A stretch of DNA of 64,000 nt from Flavimaricola marinus. GTDB taxonomy: Bacteria > Pseudomonadota > Alphaproteobacteria > Rhodobacterales > Rhodobacteraceae. The translations under genes and the position numbers were made by a program. Every line of letters begins with the position of its first letter. Position 1 is the stretch's first letter. Shown piece after piece: positions 33,664 through 41,409 of the stretch. The notes under the pieces were generated by a model. That model was not told the DNA's origin. It did not search any database and worked only from the letters and a program-made list of their open reading frames with translations. Where the stretch lies: the NCBI RefSeq assembly GCF_900184895.1, contig NZ_FXZK01000008.1:1-64000 (forward strand), written 5' to 3'.

Positions 33664-33857
33664 GAGAAGCTCCCTGAGCAAGATACACCGCCCCCGAATA
33701 CGCGAGGCGGCCGGCGATGAACAGCCAGCCGCGGACGGGACACCCGACGGGCCGGACCGGTGGTCTTCCGCCGACGGTCCCGCGCGATGGGCCAGGCGTC
33801 GGGGCAAAGGCACCTCTGCGCTTGCCGGGGCGGCTGCGCTGTGCTTTGCACATTGGC

Positions 33858-34670
33858 ATGAACACAGACGACGCCTTCTCATTGCCGCAACTCGCCCGGT
33901 CATCGGCGGCCGTGCGCACGGCCCGCACGATCACGGCGCTGATGCTGCGCGAAATGGGATCGACCTATGGGCGTTCTCCGGGCGGGTATCTGTGGGTGAT
34001 CGCAGAGCCGATCGGCGTGATCCTGGTGCTGTCGATCGCGTTCTCGCTGATGTTGCGGTCGCCGTCGCTGGGGACGAGCTTCATGCTCTACTACGCCACC
34101 GGCTATATGCCCTTCTCGATCTATACCGAGCTGGCGAACAAGACCCAGAGTGCGCTGAACTATTCGCGCCCGCTTCTGGCCTATCCCGGGGTGACGTGGC
34201 TCGATGCGGTCCTGGCACGGTTCTTTCTCAACCTGATCACCGGGGCCACGGTCTCTGCAGTGCTGTTCACAGGGATCCTGACCTTTGTCGACACCCAGAC
34301 CGTGCTCGATATCGGTCCGATCCTGACGGGCATGGGAATGGCCGCCTGTCTGGGGCTGGGAGTCGGAACGCTGAACTGTGTGCTGTTCGGGCTGTTTCCG
34401 ATCTGGCGGCAGCTTTGGGGGGTGGCGACGCGACCGCTGTTCCTGGCTTCGGGGATCCTGTTTCTGTACGAGGACCTGCCCTCCATCGCGCAGGACATCC
34501 TGTGGTGGAACCCGTTGATCCACGTGGTCGGCTGGACCCGGACCGGGTTCTATACCACCTATCACGCCAGCTACGTCTCGTTGACCTATTGCTTCGGGCT
34601 GGGGCTGGGGCTTCTGGCGCTGGGGCTGATCTTCCTACGGGCGCATTACAAGCGGGTGCTCGAACAATAG
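33858..34670 (+). CDS. kpsM: Capsule polysaccharide ABC exporter, permease (KpsM/Wzm type)
   Basis: A 270-residue inner-membrane protein of the ABC-2 permease family with about six hydrophobic segments (for example LWVIAEPIGVILVLSIAFSL and LGLGVGTLNCVLFGLFPIW). MLREMGSTYGRSPGGYLWVI near the N-terminus and ILWWNPLIHVVGWTRTGFY near the C-terminus are typical of KpsM/CtrC-like exporters. It would pair with the ATPase encoded 14 kb away at 48623, an unusual separation. Followed after 111 bp by a GlfT-like glycosyltransferase. Confidence 0.9.
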   Translation: MNTDDAFSLPQLARSSAAVRTARTITALMLREMGSTYGRSPGGYLWVIAEPIGVILVLSIAFSLMLRSPSLGTSFMLYYATGYMPFSIYTELANKTQSALNYSRPLLAYPGVTWLDAVLARFFLNLITGATVSAVLFTGILTFVDTQTVLDIGPILTGMGMAACLGLGVGTLNCVLFGLFPIWRQLWGVATRPLFLASGILFLYEDLPSIAQDILWWNPLIHVVGWTRTGFYTTYHASYVSLTYCFGLGLGLLALGLIFLRAHYKRVLEQ

Positions 34671-34781
34671 GCCCTCCCCCAAGACGGCGGACCACGGCGA
34701 TCGGCGCGATTTCAAGCAGACCGGTTGTGGTGCCCTCGATTTTGCGCATAACCCATGGGGGCGATCAAAAGGATAATCTGC

Positions 34782-36752
34782 ATGCTCTCATTGCGCCGAA
34801 AGCGCCCGACGCCAAGCTCCGAGCCGCCCAGCAAAGACGTGACGGATGCCTCGGCCGGACGGCTGATATTGCAACGGCTCACCCTGCCCGATCCCGCGAT
34901 CAGCGATCAGACCGAGATCTTCGTGCGGCTCGATGCCGGAACGGCCCTCGACCTCGATGCCCAGGAGGTTCACTTCCGCCGCGGCGGCACGGCCGCATTC
35001 GACACCTATATGGCCCTGTTCAATCTGGGCACATGGGCACAGACGTGCCAGCTCGACGGACTTCAGCTGGATCTGACCGGCGACGGTGCGTTCGATCTGC
35101 GCGTCGTTCTGACCCTGCCCGACGATGTCCATCACGCGCTCTACGAGGGGCCGGTGACCTTGTCGGCAGAGCCGGTGCATCTGGAGCTTGCCCCCCTGCT
35201 TGCGGCGGCGGGGGCAGCCCCGGATCAAGGGCTCGTCACGTTTGAACTGACCGCCCGCGAAGCCGCCGTGCTGACCGGTGGCAGCTACAGCGCCGCCGTG
35301 CTGACCGGTGGCAGCTACAGCGCCGCCCTGCCTGCCCCGGTGGCCGAGCGGGCGCCGCTCAATCTGGCGATGTCGATCACCACCTTCCGGCGCGAAGCGG
35401 ACGTGACCCGGACCGTGGCCCGCATCTGTGCGTTTCTGGATGGCCCGGGGGCGGCGCTGCTGGAGGCGATGGGGGCGGATGTGCATCTGTTCGTGGTGGA
35501 TAACGGCCAAAGCGTCAGCTTGCCCGCCCACCCCCGGCTGACCCTGATCCAGAATGCCAATCTCGGTGGCGCCGGCGGTTTTGCCCGCGGTCTCGCCGCG
35601 GCTCAGGATGGCGGGTTCAGCCATTGCCTGTTCATGGACGACGACGCCTCCTTCCAGATGGAGAGCCTCGTGCGGACGCTGGCCTTCCTGCGGCTGGCAC
35701 ACAGCCCGAAAGCGGCGGTGGCCGGGGCGATGATCTCGGCGGGTGCACCTTGGGCGATCTGGGAAAACGGCGCTGTATTCGACCGCTTCTGCCGGCCCGA
35801 ATTCAACGGCACCGACCTGCGCGACCCGGAAGAGGTCGCCACCATGGAGCTCGCCGCCAGCCAACCGAAACCGGCAGGCTTCTACGGTGGATGGTGGTAT
35901 TTCGCCTTCCCGCTGGATCAGGTGAAACACTACCCGTTCCCGTTCTTCGTGCGCGGCGACGACATCTCGTTCAGCCTCGCGCATCCATTCGAGATCGTGA
36001 CCCTGTCCGGCGTGGTCTCGTTCCAGGAGGATTTTTCCGCCAAGGAAAGCCCGCAGACCCTGTATCTCGATCTGCGCAATCACCTGCACCAGCACATGGT
36101 GCACGACGGCATGGAGATCGGAGCGATGGGCACCGCGCGGATCGCCCTGTGGTTCATCGCCCGCTCCCTGGTGCGGATGCACTACGACAGCGCCGAGGCA
36201 CAGCTCATGTCCTGGGCCGATCTGATGCAGGGGCCTGCCTTCTTTGCCGAGAACGCCGATATGGCGGCCAAGCGCCCTCAGATCGGAGCGTTGATCCGCG
36301 ACGAGGCATGGCAAGACATCGGCGGCGATCTGCCGGAGCCCCAAACGTATCGGGAACCGGGGCGGGTCAGTACCATACTGCTGAAACTGTCGCTGAACGG
36401 GCATCTGATTCCCGGCTGGCGGCTGATCGGCAAGGACCGGGTCATACCGATCCGCGATCGTGGGCTGATCTGGCCGATCTGGGGCCTGCGCCGGGCCGAT
36501 TTCATAGATCGACAGGCCGGGCGGCACTATACCGTACAGCACAGCAAACGGCGCTTCTTTGCGCTGGGGCTCAGGACGATGCGCCAGCTTTGGCGCTGGA
36601 TCAGGCTCTATCCCGGCCTGAAACAGGCCTACAAGGAAAGCTACGGCGATCTTGCCTCCCGTAGGTTCTGGCAAAGTCGGTTCCTGCCGGACCCGACGAC
36701 GGCGCCCGGCCACGGGACCGAGCAGCCCGCCCCCGCGAGGGCCGCGGAATGA
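34782..36752 (+). CDS. GlfT2-like galactofuranosyltransferase (GT2)
   Basis: A 656-residue protein. Residues 1-190 form a beta-rich N-terminal domain as in mycobacterial GlfT2; residues from about 195 are GT-A: MSITTFRREADVTRTVARI, NANLGGAGGFARGLAAA, CLFMDDDASFQMESL (DDD metal site about 283-286), AGFYGGWWYFAFPLDQV and FFVRGDDISFSLAH (catalytic Asp pair). ATG at 34782 is preferred because AAAAGGA precedes it. UDP-galactopyranose mutase at 45014 would supply UDP-Galf. An in-frame 30-bp duplication lies at residues 161-180, between the two domains. ATGA overlap with the next gene. Confidence 0.82.
   Translation: MLSLRRKRPTPSSEPPSKDVTDASAGRLILQRLTLPDPAISDQTEIFVRLDAGTALDLDAQEVHFRRGGTAAFDTYMALFNLGTWAQTCQLDGLQLDLTGDGAFDLRVVLTLPDDVHHALYEGPVTLSAEPVHLELAPLLAAAGAAPDQGLVTFELTAREAAVLTGGSYSAAVLTGGSYSAALPAPVAERAPLNLAMSITTFRREADVTRTVARICAFLDGPGAALLEAMGADVHLFVVDNGQSVSLPAHPRLTLIQNANLGGAGGFARGLAAAQDGGFSHCLFMDDDASFQMESLVRTLAFLRLAHSPKAAVAGAMISAGAPWAIWENGAVFDRFCRPEFNGTDLRDPEEVATMELAASQPKPAGFYGGWWYFAFPLDQVKHYPFPFFVRGDDISFSLAHPFEIVTLSGVVSFQEDFSAKESPQTLYLDLRNHLHQHMVHDGMEIGAMGTARIALWFIARSLVRMHYDSAEAQLMSWADLMQGPAFFAENADMAAKRPQIGALIRDEAWQDIGGDLPEPQTYREPGRVSTILLKLSLNGHLIPGWRLIGKDRVIPIRDRGLIWPIWGLRRADFIDRQAGRHYTVQHSKRRFFALGLRTMRQLWRWIRLYPGLKQAYKESYGDLASRRFWQSRFLPDPTTAPGHGTEQPAPARAAE
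35262..35321. repeat. Perfect 30-bp tandem duplication inside the GlfT2-like gene
   Basis: Two identical 30-base units (35262-35291 and 35292-35321), each encoding AAVLTGGSYS, followed by a six-base partial third copy. It lies at the junction between the N-terminal beta-domain and the catalytic domain, so it lengthens a linker without a frameshift. Confidence 0.95.
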
Positions 36753-37762
36753 TCGGAGAGCTGATCCTCCATCTGGGCGATTTTCGGACCGGGAGCACGG
36801 CCATCCAAAGCTGGCTGCGGGATCAGGGGCTGGCGCAGGGCATCTATTATCCGCCCGGATTCAATCACGCGCCACTGGCCCATAGCTTGCCGCATCCGGA
36901 CGCCCGGGCGCACCATTTTGGTGTCATGGCCGATCACATGGCCGCCTCGGATGCACCCTTTGCGGTGATCTCGGCCGAGCATTTCGAATTCAGCGATCCC
37001 GCCGATCTGGCCGAAGCGCTCGCAGCACATATGCCCCGGCAGACAGTGCGGATGCGGCTGATCTCCTATGTGCGGCCTCATCCGCAATCCTATCTGGCAC
37101 GGTTCGCCGAATCGGCCAAGATCGGCAGCTTTGAAGGTGATCTCGACGGCTATCTCGACTGGCCGCAAACCGTCAAACGGATGACCTATGCACCGCGGTT
37201 CGAACGCTGGAAACGGGTCTTCGGCGAGGCATTCCACGTCCGGCTCTATGATCGGAGCCATTTCGTCGGCGGCGATGTGCTGCGCGACTTCGCAAGCTTC
37301 GTCACCGGAACCGACCCCGGGCCGCAGACGCTCGAGGCGAACCCGTCACCGGGCCTCGAATCGCTGGCCTATGCCCGCGCCTTTCATCGCGCCATCGGTG
37401 CGTTGCCCGACGAAGCGGCGAGCGCCCGCTGGACACTGGGGCGGCATCTGGGGCGGCAAATGACGGCGCTGAACCTGTCGCAAACGCCGCTGCAACTTCA
37501 CAAGACGCTGGCCGAAAGACTGGTCGAGCAGTTTCAGGACGACGCGGCCGCCACCGACGCCGCCTACTTTGACAACAGCCCACTGTCCAAGGCGCTGGCC
37601 GCCGCCCCTGCCCAGGCGTTGGAGGCGCCGCAGTCTCTTGCCCCGGAGGATCACCTCAATCCGCAAGCGATCGAAGCCGTCACCCTGTGGGGCAATATGA
37701 TGCGGCACGCGCTCGTCGCGCCGGGCGGCTCTGAAATCGTCAATCGGCTCTACCATGAGTGA
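36749..37762 (+). CDS. Sulfotransferase-like protein
   Basis: A 337-residue protein whose first 25 residues (ELILHLGDFRTGSTAIQSWL) match the 'HIG--KTGTT-LQ' PAPS-loop form found in many bacterial glycan sulfotransferases; RLISYVRPHPQSYLARFAES fits the R-P---S block with PHP in place of RDP. Translationally coupled with the GlfT2-like gene upstream (ATGA) and overlapping the next gene by 8 bases. The role inferred is sulfation of the glycan made by this operon. Divergence from classic sulfotransferases means a different nucleotide-dependent function is possible. Confidence 0.65.
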   Translation: MIGELILHLGDFRTGSTAIQSWLRDQGLAQGIYYPPGFNHAPLAHSLPHPDARAHHFGVMADHMAASDAPFAVISAEHFEFSDPADLAEALAAHMPRQTVRMRLISYVRPHPQSYLARFAESAKIGSFEGDLDGYLDWPQTVKRMTYAPRFERWKRVFGEAFHVRLYDRSHFVGGDVLRDFASFVTGTDPGPQTLEANPSPGLESLAYARAFHRAIGALPDEAASARWTLGRHLGRQMTALNLSQTPLQLHKTLAERLVEQFQDDAAATDAAYFDNSPLSKALAAAPAQALEAPQSLAPEDHLNPQAIEAVTLWGNMMRHALVAPGGSEIVNRLYHE

Positions 37763-38315
37763 TACGTCGCACAGAGCGCCTCTGGCACTGGATCAAACCC
37801 TGATGCCGCTCAGGGAACGGGCCGATTACGGCATAGCAGAGCCGCTTTTCAGTACATCGAACAGCACCGGCCTCGCACCCGGCGTGATGCTTCACCTTGA
37901 TCCGGAGGCGCGGTTCAGCGGAACCTGGTCGAGCCCCGACGGGCGCCTTGTCGAGATGCACACCGAAGCAACACGGCCCGGTGCCTGGTTCGGTCTGCAC
38001 ATTGCCCTGCCCGGCGAGGCCGCAGATCTGGGACATGTGCGCTGGATCGGAATCGTGGCGCGCACGTCCGCGCTGCACGCCGCCGCGATCCGGGTCGGAT
38101 TGCGATCCGGGCTGGCCGAGGGCGGTTTTCAGGACAGCTTCTTCGGCCGCCACATCCTCAGCCAGCCCCGGCAGAGCGATCACCACGATCTGCTGTGCCC
38201 GGCCGATCTGCCCGATCTGCCGCAGAGGGCCGATTGGCGGGAGTTGGTGCTGTTCCTGCCCCCCGCCGCCCCGCTCGATTGGGTGCTGCACGATTTGCGG
38301 ATCTACGCCCTATGA
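37755..38315 (+). CDS. Hypothetical protein in glycosyltransferase operon
   Basis: A 186-residue protein of unrecognised family, without signal peptide or membrane segment. The composition and the pattern of short strands (for example GVMLHLDPEARFSGTW, GAWFGLHIALPGEA, ELVLFLPPAAPLDWVLHDLR) suggest an all-beta, jelly-roll-like domain as in carbohydrate-binding modules, which is a guess from pattern only. Both ends overlap neighbouring genes (8 bases before, 4 after), so it is certainly translated with the sulfotransferase and the GT2 enzyme around it. Confidence 0.7.
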   Translation: MSDTSHRAPLALDQTLMPLRERADYGIAEPLFSTSNSTGLAPGVMLHLDPEARFSGTWSSPDGRLVEMHTEATRPGAWFGLHIALPGEAADLGHVRWIGIVARTSALHAAAIRVGLRSGLAEGGFQDSFFGRHILSQPRQSDHHDLLCPADLPDLPQRADWRELVLFLPPAAPLDWVLHDLRIYAL

Positions 38316-39352
38316 CAGGGGTGGCCAGACGGCTCCTGAGGGCTGTCAGACGGCGGCTGTCGCGATCGCGCTATGCCATCGACGCGGCACGTCGGGCGCC
38401 ACCCCCCGCAGCCCTGCGGCCCGCCCTGGTGATCCCGGTGCACAATGATGCCGACGGGCTCGCCCGGCTTCTGGCGCAGGCCAGAGCGATGAATTGCTTT
38501 GCCCAGATCGTCGTGGTCGACGACGGCTCGACGCCGCCGGTCACCCTCCCCGAGGGGCCGGGCATGATCCTGCTGCGGCACGACCATGCCAAGGGCGGCG
38601 GAGTTGCCCGTAATCTCGGGCTGACGGCGGTGACCGAGCCGCATGTGCTGTTCTTTGACGCCGACGATCTGCTGACCGACGAGCTGCCCCGTCTTCTGAC
38701 CGCTTTGGGCGGTGCCGGCGATTTCGACTTCTGTCAGTTCAAATACGCCGACAGCCGGGTACAAGCCGAGGCGCTGCGCGGCCACCCCGATTGGGACGAG
38801 GTCTTCTGGGAACGGGCGGGGCTGTCGGTCGGGCATCTGCGCGACGCACCGCCACAGGTCTGGCCGGTGCTGGCCCAGACGGCCAACTACCCCTGGAACA
38901 AGGTCTATCGGACCGGTTTTCTGCGCGACCACGACATCGGCTGTGCCGCGACACAGGTGCATCAGGACATCCCGCTGCACTGGCTCGGCTATCTGGCGGC
39001 GGACCGCATTCTCACCTCCGACCGGATCTGCGCATGGCACCACGTCAATGCCGCCGGCGGGCGGCTGACCAACCGCAGTGGGCCGGAGCGGCTCGAGGTC
39101 TTCGACGCCCTCGCCCCCGTCATGGTCGCCGCCGATGCGGCCGATCCGGACTGGCAATGTGCCTTGAGCACCTTCGTGCTCGGCCTGATCGACTGGGGGG
39201 AAGGTCAGATTGCACCGGAACTACGATCCGAACTGCGCCACCGGGAAGCCGCGTTCCTGAGCGCGACCGTCGCCCCTTGGCTCCCCGCGATCGAGGGCGC
39301 GGATGCGGGACTGGCCCAAAGGATACGGACCCGTATGGAGCCATCCACATGA
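38312..39352 (+). CDS. Family 2 glycosyltransferase
   Basis: A 346-residue protein with a basic N-terminus (residues 1-28), then PALVIPVHNDADGLARLLAQ, IVVVDDGSTPPVTLP, AKGGGVARNLGLTAV and HVLFFDADDLLTDELP (DADD metal site), a standard GT2 domain; WNKVYRTGFLRDHDIG and VHQDIPLHWLGYLAA follow as in capsule GT2 enzymes that carry the catalytic ED/QD. Translation overlaps both neighbours by 4 bases. Expected to add one sugar in the cytoplasm; donor unknown. Confidence 0.88.
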   Translation: MTGVARRLLRAVRRRLSRSRYAIDAARRAPPPAALRPALVIPVHNDADGLARLLAQARAMNCFAQIVVVDDGSTPPVTLPEGPGMILLRHDHAKGGGVARNLGLTAVTEPHVLFFDADDLLTDELPRLLTALGGAGDFDFCQFKYADSRVQAEALRGHPDWDEVFWERAGLSVGHLRDAPPQVWPVLAQTANYPWNKVYRTGFLRDHDIGCAATQVHQDIPLHWLGYLAADRILTSDRICAWHHVNAAGGRLTNRSGPERLEVFDALAPVMVAADAADPDWQCALSTFVLGLIDWGEGQIAPELRSELRHREAAFLSATVAPWLPAIEGADAGLAQRIRTRMEPST

Positions 39353-41373
39353 GCAGCCTCGCCTTTGTTTATCTGGCCCGCGATGCCGGGCCGACATTTG
39401 AGGATCTGGCCCGCGACATCGCCGGGCTGACGCGGGCAGGCGATCACGTGGTGATCGTCGAGGACAGAGGCAGCGCCGACACCCCGGCCCGGATCGGGCG
39501 CTTTACCGAGCAGGTCGGCTGGGGCGCCGGGGTGGCCGTCACGACAATCCTGACAGGTACCGCGGCGGACGGGGATCTCGGGGTGGCGGCCAATCTCGCG
39601 CTCGATTCCCTCCGGGTGCCCGGCGCCGCACGGGACCGAGTGGTGTTCTTCTGCGCCGGGGCGCGGATCGACGGCGACGCCTTTGCACTGGCCCGCGAAC
39701 ACGCCGAGGCGGAGGCGCTGGACGTGATGGCCTTTCCGCTGCGCCAGTGGAGCCACGATCGGGGCCATGTCATCGACGGGCCGGATCTGGCGGAACCGGA
39801 CCCGAAAGGTCGAACCGGGGAGGCCATCCTCAGCCGCGCCCTGAGCCTGCGTCCGGGTCTCGACGGGATGTTCCTGCGCTGGCCGGTCATCGGGCGCTGC
39901 GCCGAAGGCCGGAGCAGTTTCGGCACACTCCATCTCTGGTGGCAGGCCCTGCACTCCGCCGAGCGGCTTGACGTGGCCGGGCAGCCGCTGGGCCACCGCG
40001 CCGAACCGGCGGAGCCGGACGCCTCACTGTTTGACGCGCTGACCAGCCTGATCAGCCGGCACAATGATGCCGCTTCTTGGGCGAATGCAGCCCTGCCCCG
40101 GCTCCTGGAGGGGGTGACGCCAGGCGCGGTCACAGGTTTGCTTGCGGCGGGGCCAGCCCTGACGAAGGCGATAGGTGACGCCGGCACCGATCCGTTGCTT
40201 CGGGCATTTGCCGACGGCGATTTGGACACAGCGCGGCAGCGCTTGCACAGCCTGCGCCAGAGCGGTTCGACCGGGTCTATTCCGCCGGAACAGAGCCTGC
40301 TTTCCACGCCAACGGCGCAAACCCGCCCTGCCCGCTTCCGGGTCTGCGTCACCGGCAAGCACAGCCACCGGCAACCCTTTGCCTATGACGCCCTGAGACC
40401 GCTCTGGCAGGATGAGGTGACGCTCACCGATACGGCCTCTGAGGCCGACCTGATCGTCATCGCCCACCCGCACAACCTGTCCGATCTGTCCGGCCCTCTG
40501 GCAGAGCGGGCGGACGCGGGTACGCCGGTGGCTCTGATCTCGGAAGAGCCATTCTGGGATACGCTCTTTTCGCCGGATCCGTTGGCGCGGGCCGTGACCC
40601 TGCCCGCCGCCCATCTGGGCACGATACGGGCGCATCAGGTGACGCATCATCGCAGCGCGATCTTCGATTTCGACCGGATTCCCTACTTTCTGCTGACAGA
40701 CCCCGGCTACATTCAGCGCTATGCCGAATTGTTCCGGCGAAACGCCGCGCTCTCCGCGCAGGACTGGGCAACCGCCTTCGGCGACCGGCCCCATGACCTC
40801 ACCTTCATGGCCGAGCGGCGGCCCGAAGCGTTCCATGACATGGTCCTGCCCAGCGGAGATATCGTCGGGCTCTGCGCATGGCGAACACGCTTGGCCGAAA
40901 GCTGCACCGAGGGCCGTGTGCAGCGGCTCGGGGCCAGCTGGGGGCATGGGCCCAGCCGGTTCGACCTGATCGACTGGCATGGCGACAAGATTGCGCAAAT
41001 CGACGGGCAGAGGACACGGATCCTGTCCGGGCTCGAAAACACGCACCAGCCGACCTACCTGTCGGAAAAGCTGTTCGACGCCTTCGCCTGCGGGGCGCGG
41101 CCGCTCTATTACGCCAGCCCCGGTCACCGGGTGCACGATCTGGGGATCCCGGCGGGGGCGTGGCTTAATCTCTGGGGGCACAGCGTCGAGGCTGCGGTGA
41201 CTGCCGTCTATTCGGCCCGCTGGGACGACGCGTTCCATGCCGACTATGCCGCCGCGCAGACGCGGCTTGCCGCGCTGTTTACCGATGCCGACTGCATCGC
41301 CGCAGAGCGCGCGCGATTGGGCCGGGCACTGACCCGGGAGGTGGCCCGTCTGGTGCAGTTCGGAGCCGCCTGA
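39349..41373 (+). CDS. Two-domain glycosyltransferase with GT10 fucosyltransferase-like C-terminus
   Basis: A 674-residue protein. The first 230 residues look like a degenerate GT-A domain (FVYLARDAGPTFEDLARDI, VVIVEDRGSADTPARIGRF) without a clear DxD. From about 330 the C-terminal half has FRVCVTGKHSHRQPFAYDAL and, at about 560, SGLENTHQPTYLSEKLFDAF followed by CGARPLYYASP. This is the donor-binding signature of alpha-1,3/4-fucosyltransferases (GT10: FENS-----V-EK-------G-VP-Y-G-P). With GDP-fucose genes in the window, a fucosyl role is plausible. Ends in the stem of a hairpin shared with the convergent protease gene. Confidence 0.7.
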   Translation: MSSLAFVYLARDAGPTFEDLARDIAGLTRAGDHVVIVEDRGSADTPARIGRFTEQVGWGAGVAVTTILTGTAADGDLGVAANLALDSLRVPGAARDRVVFFCAGARIDGDAFALAREHAEAEALDVMAFPLRQWSHDRGHVIDGPDLAEPDPKGRTGEAILSRALSLRPGLDGMFLRWPVIGRCAEGRSSFGTLHLWWQALHSAERLDVAGQPLGHRAEPAEPDASLFDALTSLISRHNDAASWANAALPRLLEGVTPGAVTGLLAAGPALTKAIGDAGTDPLLRAFADGDLDTARQRLHSLRQSGSTGSIPPEQSLLSTPTAQTRPARFRVCVTGKHSHRQPFAYDALRPLWQDEVTLTDTASEADLIVIAHPHNLSDLSGPLAERADAGTPVALISEEPFWDTLFSPDPLARAVTLPAAHLGTIRAHQVTHHRSAIFDFDRIPYFLLTDPGYIQRYAELFRRNAALSAQDWATAFGDRPHDLTFMAERRPEAFHDMVLPSGDIVGLCAWRTRLAESCTEGRVQRLGASWGHGPSRFDLIDWHGDKIAQIDGQRTRILSGLENTHQPTYLSEKLFDAFACGARPLYYASPGHRVHDLGIPAGAWLNLWGHSVEAAVTAVYSARWDDAFHADYAAAQTRLAALFTDADCIAAERARLGRALTREVARLVQFGAA

Positions 41374-41403
41374 CAGGCTCTGTCGCGCCGTAACAGAGCC
41401 TGT
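41373..41403. terminator. Bidirectional hairpin terminator
   Basis: An 11-base perfect stem (ACAGGCTCTGT at 41373-41383, ACAGAGCCTGT at 41393-41403) with a 9-base loop fills the 36-bp gap between two convergent genes. The plus-strand arm is followed by TTTC only, so termination strength is uncertain. Confidence 0.7.
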
Positions 41404-41409
41404 TTCAGA

